This document shows positions 56,640 through 64,000 of a stretch of DNA of 64,000 nt, one piece after another. Under the pieces are notes generated by a model, which had not been told where the DNA came from, searched no databases, and worked only from the letters and a program-made list of their open reading frames with translations. The position numbers and the translations under genes are program-made. Position 1 is the stretch's first letter. Every line of letters starts with the position of its first letter. The DNA lies in contig NZ_MCAS01000010.1 of NCBI RefSeq assembly GCF_003610895.1, forward strand, positions 124,001 through 188,000, written 5' to 3'. This stretch comes from Paraburkholderia fungorum (GTDB lineage Bacteria > Pseudomonadota > Gammaproteobacteria > Burkholderiales > Burkholderiaceae).

Positions 56640-57728
56640 TCAATGCTTCTGATCGGGCGCGCCGCTAAACCGGATCACTCCGTCTGCATCCTGGTTGCGC
56701 GTCAACTCCCCCGCGAGCCACAGCAGATGCAAGTGCGCCAACGCCTCGCCCATCGCGAAGGTCATCTGATGGATGTCGAGTTGGCGCTTGAACATCAGCG
56801 GCACGATATCCGCCGCGCTCTGCGGCTTCTGCGCACAGGCCTCGCGCACTTCGGCCAGACGCGCGTCATGATGCTCACGCAATTGCCTGATGCGCGTGCG
56901 CACACCGCGAAACGGCTTGCCATGCGACGGCAGCACGAGCGTGTCTTCGGGCATCGTCTCGTAGCGGCCGAGCGATTCCAGATACAGCGCGAGCGGCGTG
57001 CCTTCCGGTTCCATGTCGAACACCGAGACGTTCGTCGAAATGCGCGGCAGCACCATGTCGCCGGAGATCAGCGTGCCGGTTTCCTCGCAATACAACGCGC
57101 AGTGTTCCGGCGAATGGCCGAAGCCCGTCACCACCCGCCAGGTCTTGCCGCCGATCTTCACGCCATCGGCTTCGCGCAAGCGGCGGTACTGGCTGGGAAT
57201 CGCCGGCACGAGGCTCGAGTAGTAGCTCGTGCGATTGCGCAGCTTTTCGAGCGACGCCTGATCGTTCAGACCATGCCGCGCAAAATGCCGCGCCGCGCCC
57301 TCGCCGCCCGCATTCGAGCCGTCGCCGGCCGCCATTACGCGTGCCTGCATGTATTCACCGAGGGTCGTCCACAAGCGCACGTCCCAGCGCTTCCTGTCGC
57401 CGCCACCGCAGATCCAGTGCGCGAGGCCGATGTGGTCCGGATGGCAATGCGTGACGATCACGCGCAGCACCGGCAAACCGTCAAGCACGGAGTCGAACAC
57501 TTTCTCCCAGTTTTCCTTGATCGTGTCCGACGCAATGCCGCAGTCGACTACCGTCCAACCGCGCTGACCGTCGATTTCATCGCGCAGCAGCCACAGATTG
57601 ATGTGGTCCAGCGCGAACGGCAGCGGCATGCGCAGCCAGAACACGCCGGGCACGACTTCCATCGCGTGGCCGGCTTCCGGCAAGGTGTCGTTGAACGGGT
57701 AGTCGAGTTGATGTTCGAGTGCATTCAT
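56640..57728 (-). CDS. Metallo-beta-lactamase-fold hydrolase
   Basis: This 362-residue protein has the metal motif THCHPDHIG (His94, His96, Asp98, His99), later metal ligands in GFGHSPEHCALY and SGDMVLP, and a C-terminal helical domain (about 270-345) as in the LACTB2/MBL glyoxalase-like group with winged-helix tail. It is probably a hydrolase of thioesters or similar. ATG 57728 has GGAGGAAG upstream; the frame continuing to 57905 runs through the promoter. It is divergent from the MerR gene. Confidence 0.87.
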   Translation of the reverse strand: MNALEHQLDYPFNDTLPEAGHAMEVVPGVFWLRMPLPFALDHINLWLLRDEIDGQRGWTVVDCGIASDTIKENWEKVFDSVLDGLPVLRVIVTHCHPDHIGLAHWICGGGDRKRWDVRLWTTLGEYMQARVMAAGDGSNAGGEGAARHFARHGLNDQASLEKLRNRTSYYSSLVPAIPSQYRRLREADGVKIGGKTWRVVTGFGHSPEHCALYCEETGTLISGDMVLPRISTNVSVFDMEPEGTPLALYLESLGRYETMPEDTLVLPSHGKPFRGVRTRIRQLREHHDARLAEVREACAQKPQSAADIVPLMFKRQLDIHQMTFAMGEALAHLHLLWLAGELTRNQDADGVIRFSGAPDQKH

Positions 57729-57849
57729 TGTGTTTGTCTTCCTCCGTCGGCCGCCCGGCATGGCGAGGTATACGATGCCGGACAGCGTGGTTGCGGCCCG
57801 GCCGGGACATACCGGTGCCGTATTGCGCCGTAGTTGCGTTTCGATCAAG

Positions 57850-57880
57850 TTGACGATAACGTAAACGTCGATTCTATCGT
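57850..57880 (+). promoter_or_regulatory. MerR-type promoter with 19-bp spacer
   Basis: TTGACG (57850-57855) and TATCGT (57875-57880) are separated by 19 bp, the elongated spacer of MerR-family promoters. The spacer contains the palindromic core ACGT-AA-ACGT (57859-57868). It lies 36 bp before the merR-family start codon, so autoregulation is likely. It may also act on the divergent MBL gene. Confidence 0.55.
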
Positions 57881-57916
57881 TCAATCCGATTTTCTGCCCG
57901 GTCACGGGACGCCCCG

Positions 57917-58321
57917 ATGAACACGCAATACACGATCACCGAGCTCGCGCGGGAATTCGACGTCACGCCACGAGCGATCCGCTTCTATGAAGATCAGGGT
58001 TTACTCTCGCCCAGCCGCGAAGGCTCGAGCGGCTTGCGGCGCGTCTATTCAGGCCGCGACCGAACCCGCCTGAAACTCACGCTGCGCGGCAAGCGGCTTG
58101 GCTTCACGCTGTCGGAAATCCGCGATTTGCTCGATGTCTATGAGTCGCCAACCGACACCGTGCCGCAATTGCACGCCTTTCTTGCCACGGTGGCACGCCA
58201 TCGCGACGTGCTCGAACGTCAGCTCGAAGACCTGAACGCGACGCTCGAAGACCTCGCGCAATACGAAGCCCAGGCGCGCACGCTGCTGGAAAGCGGCGCT
58301 CGCGGGACCCAGTCCGCGTAA
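57917..58321 (+). CDS. MerR-family regulator, LiuR-like
   Basis: This 134-residue regulator has an N-terminal MerR HTH (residues about 6-75; [30 protein letters not shown]) and a C-terminal coiled coil (about 82-125). It lacks the Cys effector-metal ligands of CueR/MerR. LiuR-type members control branched-chain amino acid and acyl-CoA catabolism genes in Proteobacteria. It is followed after 22 bp by aceK. A MerR-type promoter lies upstream. Confidence 0.85.
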   Translation: MNTQYTITELAREFDVTPRAIRFYEDQGLLSPSREGSSGLRRVYSGRDRTRLKLTLRGKRLGFTLSEIRDLLDVYESPTDTVPQLHAFLATVARHRDVLERQLEDLNATLEDLAQYEAQARTLLESGARGTQSA

Positions 58322-58343
58322 GCCCCGATCAGGCGAATTCGAC

Positions 58344-60173
58344 ATGAATCACTTCCCCAAACTGCTGTCGTCCCAGATCGGCTTTGATGTCGCGCAGACG
58401 ATGCTCGAAGGATTCGATCGGCACTACCGGATTTTCCGCGACGCCGCGATCCATGCCAAAACGCTCTTCGAAGCGGCCGACTGGCATGGGCTGCAAACGC
58501 TGGCGCGCGAGCGCATTACCTCGTATGACGATCGCGTCGAGGAATGCGTCGAACTGCTCGAAGACGAATACGACGCCGAAAATATCGACGACGAAGTGTG
58601 GCAGCAGATCAAGCTCCACTACATCGGCCTGCTGACCACGCACCGCCAGCCCGAGTGCGCGGAGACGTTCTTCAATTCGGTGTGCTGCAAGATCCTGCAC
58701 CGTTCGTACTTCAACAACGACTTCATTTTCGTGCGCCCGGCGATCTCGACCGAGTACATCGAAAATGACGAACCGGCGGCGAAGCCGACTTACCGTGCGT
58801 ATTACCCCGGCAAGGACGGTCTCGCGGCCACGCTCGAGCGCATCGTCACCAATTTCCAGCTGGAGCCGCCGTTCGAGGATCTGACCCGCGACGTCGCGTG
58901 CGTGATGCAGACGATCCACGAGGCATTCGGCGTGTTCGACGAAGCGGCCAACTTCCAGATTCATGTGCTCTCGTCGCTGTTTTACCGGAACAAGTCAGCG
59001 TATATCGTTGGACGGATCATCAACGGCGATTCGCTGTTGCCGTTCGCCGTGCCGCTGCGCCATGTGAAGCCGGGCGTGCTTGCGCTCGATACGGTGCTGC
59101 TCAAGCGCGAACAGTTACTGATCATCTTCAGCTTCTCGCATTCGTACTTTCTGGTGGATATGGAAGTGCCCTCCGCTTACGTCGAATTTCTCGGCACGAT
59201 CATGCCGGGCAAACCGAAGGCGGAAATCTACACGTCGGTGGGTTTGCAGAAGCAGGGCAAGAATCTGTTCTATCGCGACCTGCTGCACCATCTGAAGCAT
59301 TCGAGCGATCAGTTCATCATCGCGCCCGGCATCAAGGGGCTCGTGATGCTGGTGTTCACGCTCCCGTCGTTTCCGTACGTATTCAAGCTGATCAAGGACC
59401 ACTTCCCGCCGCCCAAGGAAACCACGCGCGAGAAGATCAAGGGAAAGTATCAGCTCGTCAAACGGCATGACCGTCTGGGCCGCATGGCCGATACGCTCGA
59501 ATATTCGAGCGTGGCGCTGCCCCTTTCGCGGCTCGACGAAGCGCTCGTGCGCGAACTCGAAAAAGAAGTGCCGTCCCTGATCGAACACGAGGACGACAAC
59601 CTGGTGATTCGCCACCTGTATATCGAACGCCGGATGGTCCCGCTCAATCTGTTCCTGCAAAACGGCAGCGACGACGACATCGATCACGGCATCAAGGAAT
59701 ACGGCAACGCGATCAAGGAATTGATGCAGGCGAACATCTTCCCTGGCGACATGCTGTACAAGAACTTCGGCGTGACACGTCACGGCCGCGTCGTGTTCTA
59801 CGACTACGATGAGATCGAGTACCTGACTGAATGCAATGTGCGCGCGGTGCCGGCGCCACGTAACGAGGAAGACGAAATGTCGGGCGAGCCGTGGTACTCG
59901 GTCGGCCCGCACGATATTTTCCCGGAGACATACGGCACGTTTCTGCTCGGCGACCCACGCGTGCGCCGGTCTTTCATGCAGCATCACGCGGACTTTTTCG
60001 ATCCGGCGCTATGGCAACGGCACAAGGATCATCTCCTGAAAGGCGAACTGCCCGACTTTTTCCCGTACGACAGCAGCGTGCGCTTCTGCATCCGCTATCC
60101 GGAACGATTCGCCGATACGGCGCCCGGTCAAGCGAAGAACCAGGCAGACGAGCGCACCGAGCGCGTGGCCTGA
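58344..60173 (+). CDS. aceK: Isocitrate dehydrogenase kinase/phosphatase
   Basis: This 609-residue bifunctional enzyme phosphorylates and inactivates isocitrate dehydrogenase to send carbon through the glyoxylate shunt. The nucleotide-binding region is [26 protein letters not shown], and [22 protein letters not shown] lies in the catalytic domain. Length is close to E. coli AceK (about 578) with a slightly longer C-terminus. It lies apart from aceBA and next to a LiuR-like regulator and acyl-CoA genes, which links acetyl-CoA supply to the shunt. Confidence 0.97.
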   Translation: MNHFPKLLSSQIGFDVAQTMLEGFDRHYRIFRDAAIHAKTLFEAADWHGLQTLARERITSYDDRVEECVELLEDEYDAENIDDEVWQQIKLHYIGLLTTHRQPECAETFFNSVCCKILHRSYFNNDFIFVRPAISTEYIENDEPAAKPTYRAYYPGKDGLAATLERIVTNFQLEPPFEDLTRDVACVMQTIHEAFGVFDEAANFQIHVLSSLFYRNKSAYIVGRIINGDSLLPFAVPLRHVKPGVLALDTVLLKREQLLIIFSFSHSYFLVDMEVPSAYVEFLGTIMPGKPKAEIYTSVGLQKQGKNLFYRDLLHHLKHSSDQFIIAPGIKGLVMLVFTLPSFPYVFKLIKDHFPPPKETTREKIKGKYQLVKRHDRLGRMADTLEYSSVALPLSRLDEALVRELEKEVPSLIEHEDDNLVIRHLYIERRMVPLNLFLQNGSDDDIDHGIKEYGNAIKELMQANIFPGDMLYKNFGVTRHGRVVFYDYDEIEYLTECNVRAVPAPRNEEDEMSGEPWYSVGPHDIFPETYGTFLLGDPRVRRSFMQHHADFFDPALWQRHKDHLLKGELPDFFPYDSSVRFCIRYPERFADTAPGQAKNQADERTERVA

Positions 60174-60295
60174 ACCTGAAGCGCATCATATGGTTCATGC
60201 GCTTCATGCGCGGCCCGTATCGCTGAGCGCGCTGTCCGAACCTTATGCAATGACATCGACCGGTCAATCGGTCGAGCAACCGCCCAGACTCATCC

Positions 60296-61072
60296 ATGAA
60301 TACGAACGATTCTCCCCCTTCCAATCCGCTCGCCCACCTGTTCGACAACAACGACGCGTGGGTGGCCCGCAAGCTGTCCGAAGATCCGGAGTACTTCTCA
60401 CGCCTCGCGCACCAGCAGACACCCGAATATCTGTGGATCGGCTGCTCAGATTCCCGCGTGCCGGCCAATCAGATCATCGGCCTGCCGCCTGGCGAAGTGT
60501 TCGTACACCGAAATATCGCCAACGTGGTGGTGCATACCGATCTGAATTGCCTGTCGGTGATCCAGTTCGCCGTCGACCTGTTGAAAGTCAAGCACATCAT
60601 GGTGGTGGGTCACTATGGCTGCTCGGGTGTCGCCGCGGCGCTGCACGGCCGGCGCGTGGGTCTCGCGGACAACTGGCTGCATCACGTGCAGGACGTGCGC
60701 ACCAAGCACGCCGCGCTGATCGAAGAATGGCCGATCGGTGAGGCGCGGCATCGGCGTCTGGTCGAACTCAATGCGATCGAGCAGGTGATGAACGTATGCC
60801 GGACCACCATCATCAACGACGCATGGGCACGCGGGCAGGAACTCGCGGTGCACGGCTGGGTGTATGGCGTGCACGACGGCAAGGTGCGCAACCTCGGCAT
60901 GACCGTCAACGACCCGGCGGCGCTCGATGCAACCTACAGGAATTGCCTCGCCGCGGTATCGGCCGGCGGCGCGTACAAGGAAGACAACGACGCGGCCCAG
61001 CTCGGTCAGGTGCCGGCTATCGTCGAAGGTGTGATCAAGGAACTCAAACATGAAGGAGACAAACATGAGTGA
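60296..61072 (+). CDS. can: Beta-class carbonic anhydrase
   Basis: This 258-residue cytosolic zinc enzyme converts CO2 and bicarbonate. Zinc ligands are Cys50 (WIGCSDSRV), His106 and Cys109 (GHYGCSG), with the Asp52-Arg54 dyad, as in E. coli Can/CynT. The stop overlaps the start of the thiolase gene by 8 bp, so they are cotranscribed. Bicarbonate supply for acyl-CoA carboxylases is a plausible link but no carboxylase gene is inside the window. Confidence 0.95.
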   Translation: MNTNDSPPSNPLAHLFDNNDAWVARKLSEDPEYFSRLAHQQTPEYLWIGCSDSRVPANQIIGLPPGEVFVHRNIANVVVHTDLNCLSVIQFAVDLLKVKHIMVVGHYGCSGVAAALHGRRVGLADNWLHHVQDVRTKHAALIEEWPIGEARHRRLVELNAIEQVMNVCRTTIINDAWARGQELAVHGWVYGVHDGKVRNLGMTVNDPAALDATYRNCLAAVSAGGAYKEDNDAAQLGQVPAIVEGVIKELKHEGDKHE

Positions 61073-62258
61073 CACAAAAGCTGATCCGATCGTGATCGTC
61101 GGTGTGGCTCGCACGCCGATGGCGGCATTTCAGGGCGATTTCGCAACGCTCACCGCGCCGCAGTTGGGCTCGATCGCTATCGAAGCCGCCGTGCAACGCG
61201 CCGGGTTGAAGCCCGAGCAGATCGACGAAGTGGTGATGGGTTGCGTGCTGCCCGCAGGCCAGGGCCAGGCGCCCGCGCGTCAGGCCGCACTGGGCGCCGG
61301 CTTGCCGCTCGCCACCGGCAGCACCACGGTCAACAAGATGTGCGGCTCCGGCATGCGCGCGGCGATGTTCGCGCACGACATGCTGGCGGCGGGCTCGGTC
61401 GATGTGATCGTCGCGGGCGGCATGGAGAGCATGACCAATGCGCCGTATTTGCTGCCCAAGGCGCGTAACGGCATGCGCATGGGCCACGGCCAGGTTATCG
61501 ATCACATGTTCTACGACGGTCTCGAAGACGCCTACGAAAAAGGCCGTTTGATGGGCACCTTCGCCGAGGAGTGCGCAGCGTCGTTCGACTTCACGCGCGA
61601 CGCGCAGGATGCGTTCGCCATCGAGTCCCTGAATCGTGCGAAGCGCGCGAACGAGGACGGCTCGTTCACATGGGAAATCGCGCCGGTAAAGGTGGAAAGC
61701 CGCAAGGGCGACGTGACCATCGATCACGACGAGCAGCCGTTCAAAGCGAACCTCGACAAGATTCCGACGCTCAAACCCGCGTTCAGCAAAACCGGCACCG
61801 TGACGGCGGCGAACTCGTCGTCGATTTCCGACGGCGCGGCAGCGCTCGTGATGATGCGTGAGTCGACTGCGAAGCGTCTCGGCGTCGAACCGCTTGCTCG
61901 CGTGGTGGGCCACGCTACCTTCGCGCAGGAACCGGCTAAGTTCACCACCGCGCCGGTCGGTGCGATTCGCAAGCTGTTCGACAAGAACGGCTGGCAGGCC
62001 GACGAAGTGGATCTGTATGAGATCAACGAGGCATTCGCGGTGGTCACGATGGCCGCGATGAAAGAACATCATCTGCCGCATGACAAGGTCAACGTGAACG
62101 GCGGCGCCTGTGCGCTCGGCCATCCGATCGGCGCCTCGGGCGCGCGGATTCTCGTCACGCTGATTGGCGCGCTGAGAAAGCGCGGCGGCAAGCGCGGCGT
62201 CGCCACGCTGTGCATCGGCGGTGGCGAAGCAACCGCGATGGGCATTGAACTGGTTTGA
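61065..62258 (+). CDS. Acetyl-CoA C-acyltransferase (thiolase)
   Basis: This 397-residue thiolase has the acyl-enzyme Cys93 ([10 protein letters not shown]), His353 in [14 protein letters not shown] and the base Cys383 in TLCIGGGEA, all in family positions. It is close to AtoB/PhaA-type acetoacetyl-CoA thiolases. ATG 61065 has AAGGAG directly upstream; an in-frame ATG at 61050 lies before that ribosome binding site. It is part of a can-thiolase-SDR-acyl-CoA dehydrogenase unit. Confidence 0.93.
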   Translation: MSDTKADPIVIVGVARTPMAAFQGDFATLTAPQLGSIAIEAAVQRAGLKPEQIDEVVMGCVLPAGQGQAPARQAALGAGLPLATGSTTVNKMCGSGMRAAMFAHDMLAAGSVDVIVAGGMESMTNAPYLLPKARNGMRMGHGQVIDHMFYDGLEDAYEKGRLMGTFAEECAASFDFTRDAQDAFAIESLNRAKRANEDGSFTWEIAPVKVESRKGDVTIDHDEQPFKANLDKIPTLKPAFSKTGTVTAANSSSISDGAAALVMMRESTAKRLGVEPLARVVGHATFAQEPAKFTTAPVGAIRKLFDKNGWQADEVDLYEINEAFAVVTMAAMKEHHLPHDKVNVNGGACALGHPIGASGARILVTLIGALRKRGGKRGVATLCIGGGEATAMGIELV

Positions 62259-62295
62259 CGCGTTGCTTACGCGCTTGAGAGCTCGAGGTGATTCG

Positions 62296-62973
62296 ATGAA
62301 GACAGTGTTGATCGTTGGCGCGTCGCGTGGCATCGGCCAGGAGTTTGTGCGTCAGTACAAGAAAAGCGGCTGGCGCGTGCTCGCCACCGCGCGCGACGGC
62401 GCCGCGCTCGACGCGCTGAAAGCTCTCGGCGCGGAGACTTTCTCACTCGACGTCACCGAGCCCGAAGAAATCGCGGCGCTCGCCTGGAAGCTCGACGGCG
62501 AACGGCTCGACGCAGCCGTGCTGGTGTCGGGTGTGTACGGCCCGCATACCGAGGACATCGAAACCTTCACGGCCGAAGATTTCGATCAGGTCATGCATAC
62601 CAACGTGCGCGGTCCGATGCAATTGATGCCGATCCTGCTGCCGCTCGTCGAGGAAGCCGGCGGTGTGTTCGCGGTGCTTTCGAGCAAGATGGGCAGCATC
62701 AGCGACGCGAGCGGCACGACCGGGTGGCTGTACCGGGCGAGTAAGGCGGCGCTCAACGACGCGCTGAAAGTCGCGTCGCTGGATACGCGGCGCGCAACCT
62801 GTATTTCGCTGCACCCTGGCTGGGTGCGCACCGACATGGGCGGCGCACAGGCGGCGATCGATCCTGCGCGCAGCGTGACCGGCATGCGCGAAGTGCTCGC
62901 CCAGGCAGCCGCTGCGCACGACGCGTTCAACGGCCGCTTCTATCAATACGACGGCACGGCGCTCGACTGGTGA
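62296..62973 (+). CDS. Short-chain dehydrogenase/reductase
   Basis: This 225-residue SDR has the cofactor motif GASRGIG and YRASK as the catalytic Tyr-X-X-X-Lys, with Ser in VLSSKMGSI. HPGWVRTDMGG is typical of the CsgA/sniffer-like SDR group. ATG 62296 is preceded by GAGGTG. It lies between the thiolase and the acyl-CoA dehydrogenase genes and probably acts on a product of the same pathway. Confidence 0.9.
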   Translation: MKTVLIVGASRGIGQEFVRQYKKSGWRVLATARDGAALDALKALGAETFSLDVTEPEEIAALAWKLDGERLDAAVLVSGVYGPHTEDIETFTAEDFDQVMHTNVRGPMQLMPILLPLVEEAGGVFAVLSSKMGSISDASGTTGWLYRASKAALNDALKVASLDTRRATCISLHPGWVRTDMGGAQAAIDPARSVTGMREVLAQAAAAHDAFNGRFYQYDGTALDW

Positions 62974-63009
62974 AAAGATACGTGAGGAGACTAATGAGGA
63001 GACCGAGCC

Positions 63010-64000
63010 ATGGTGCTTGATCAGGATCACCAGATGGTCCGCGACGCGGTGCGCACGTTCGTCCGTGAAGCGGTTACCCCGCACGCGGCGCAATGGGACC
63101 GCGAGCGCATCTTTCCGAAGGACGTGCATCGCCAGCTCGCCGAACTCGGCGCGTATGGCGTGCTCGTGCCCGAAGCGTACGGCGGCGCGGGCATGGACGC
63201 GCTGGCGCTGGCGTTGATCCTCGAAGAAATCGCGGCGGGCGACGGCGGCACCTCCACCGCGATCTCCGTCAACAATTGCCCGGTGTGCAGCATTCTGCTG
63301 ACCTACGGCAACGAGGCGCAAAAACGCGACTGGCTCACGCCGCTCGCGCGCGGCGAAATGCTCGGCGCGTTTTGTCTGACCGAACCGCAAGCGGGCTCGG
63401 ACGCATCCGCGCTGCGTACCACGGCGGCACGCGATGGCGACAGCTACGTATTGAACGGCGTCAAACAGTTCATCACGAGCGGCAAGAACGGCAACGTCGC
63501 GATCGTCATGGCCGTGACCGACAAGGCAGCCGGCAAGCGCGGCATCAGCGCGTTTATCGTGCCGACCGATACGAAGGGGTACGTCGTCGCACGGGTCGAA
63601 GAAAAGCTCGGCCAGCATTCGTCGGACACCGCCCAGATTATTTTTGAAGACTGCCGCGTGCCGGCCGCGAATCTGATCGGCGCGGAAGGCGAAGGCTATC
63701 GGATTGCGCTATCGGGGCTCGAAGGCGGACGCATTGGTATCGCGGCGCAGAGCGTCGGTATGGCGCGCGCCGCGTTCGAGGCGGCGTTGAGCTACGCAAG
63801 GGAGCGCGAGAGCTTCGGCCAGCCGCTGTTTTCGCACCAGGCCGTGCAATTCCGCCTGGCCGACATGGCGACTCAACTCGAAGCCGCACGTCAGTTGATC
63901 TGGCATGCGGCTTCGCTGAAAGACGCCGGCCAGCCCTGCCTGACTGAAGCCGCGATGGCCAAGCTGTTCGCCTCGGAAGCCGCCGAGCGCATCTGCTCGG
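63010..64000 (+). CDS. Acyl-CoA dehydrogenase, 5' part
   Basis: The first 330 codons are visible; the gene runs off the window end. It shows the acyl-CoA dehydrogenase signature [27 protein letters not shown], and [40 protein letters not shown], as in short/medium-chain flavoenzymes. The catalytic Glu lies beyond the window or near its end, so chain-length class cannot be fixed. It starts 36 bp after the SDR gene. Confidence 0.93.
   Translation, partial: MVLDQDHQMVRDAVRTFVREAVTPHAAQWDRERIFPKDVHRQLAELGAYGVLVPEAYGGAGMDALALALILEEIAAGDGGTSTAISVNNCPVCSILLTYGNEAQKRDWLTPLARGEMLGAFCLTEPQAGSDASALRTTAARDGDSYVLNGVKQFITSGKNGNVAIVMAVTDKAAGKRGISAFIVPTDTKGYVVARVEEKLGQHSSDTAQIIFEDCRVPAANLIGAEGEGYRIALSGLEGGRIGIAAQSVGMARAAFEAALSYARERESFGQPLFSHQAVQFRLADMATQLEAARQLIWHAASLKDAGQPCLTEAAMAKLFASEAAERICS

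Overview
The window is a stretch of GC-rich bacterial chromosome from a beta-proteobacterium of the Burkholderiaceae, most like Paraburkholderia. This is judged from gene content and layout recognised from memory: methionine synthase split into two genes, PhaM, DUF1840, DUF2917, DUF3108 and DUF3567 proteins, a dacC-dat-ybeD-lipB-lipA series, and a LiuR-like MerR gene followed by aceK. I see no rRNA, tRNA, CRISPR array, transposase, integrase or prophage gene. Coding density is high and nearly every gene belongs to a known family, so this reads as core chromosome rather than an accessory island.

Layout. 1-2.8 kb: 3' part of comM, a lipoprotein and a TlpA-like thioredoxin. 2.9-8 kb: a complete dctBD-dctA C4-dicarboxylate sensing and uptake unit, with a textbook sigma-54 promoter before dctA. 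8-14.3 kb: an ABC importer (ATPase, two permeases, binding protein) with a glycerophosphodiester phosphodiesterase, divergent from a DeoR/GlpR-type regulator; the spacer carries GlpR-like palindromes. 14.4-20.7 kb: a Na+/phosphate cotransporter, a HAD phosphatase, tauABC and two small unrecognised membrane proteins. 20.8-27.9 kb: lipA, lipB, DUF2917, a GcvA-like LysR regulator, ybeD, a D-amino-acid transaminase-like enzyme, a penicillin-binding carboxypeptidase, a hydrolase and a [2Fe-2S] ferredoxin. 28-33 kb: a VanZ-like protein and a four-gene MCE lipid-transport system. 33-36.7 kb: birA, coaX, a small anchored protein, the heptose adenylyltransferase and a diiron ferritin-like protein.

37-45 kb: phaM, an enoyl-CoA hydratase, a LivK-type binding protein, a fumarylacetoacetate hydrolase family enzyme, an IclR regulator, and DUF3108 and DUF3567 proteins. 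45-57 kb: split methionine synthase, a small secreted basic protein, DUF1840, argS, a SPOR protein, dsbA, an SDR and a peptide-binding protein. 57-64 kb: a metallo-beta-lactamase-fold protein divergent from a MerR regulator, aceK, a beta-carbonic anhydrase, a thiolase, an SDR and the start of an acyl-CoA dehydrogenase, which together suggest acyl-CoA degradation feeding the glyoxylate branch point.

I did not find a clearly new multi-gene system. The more unusual points are regulatory or structural: the DctD/sigma-54 control region, the operator cluster before the deoR gene, a 33-bp tandem duplication that contains the stop of tauC, a DnaA-box cluster in a convergent spacer, a consensus -10 hexamer in the loop of a perfect hairpin, a MerR-type 19-bp-spacer promoter, and a 44-residue membrane protein with a strong ribosome binding site. 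Start codons were often moved downstream of the longest open frame when a ribosome binding site or the family N-terminus argued for it. All family names rest on motif recognition, not on a search.
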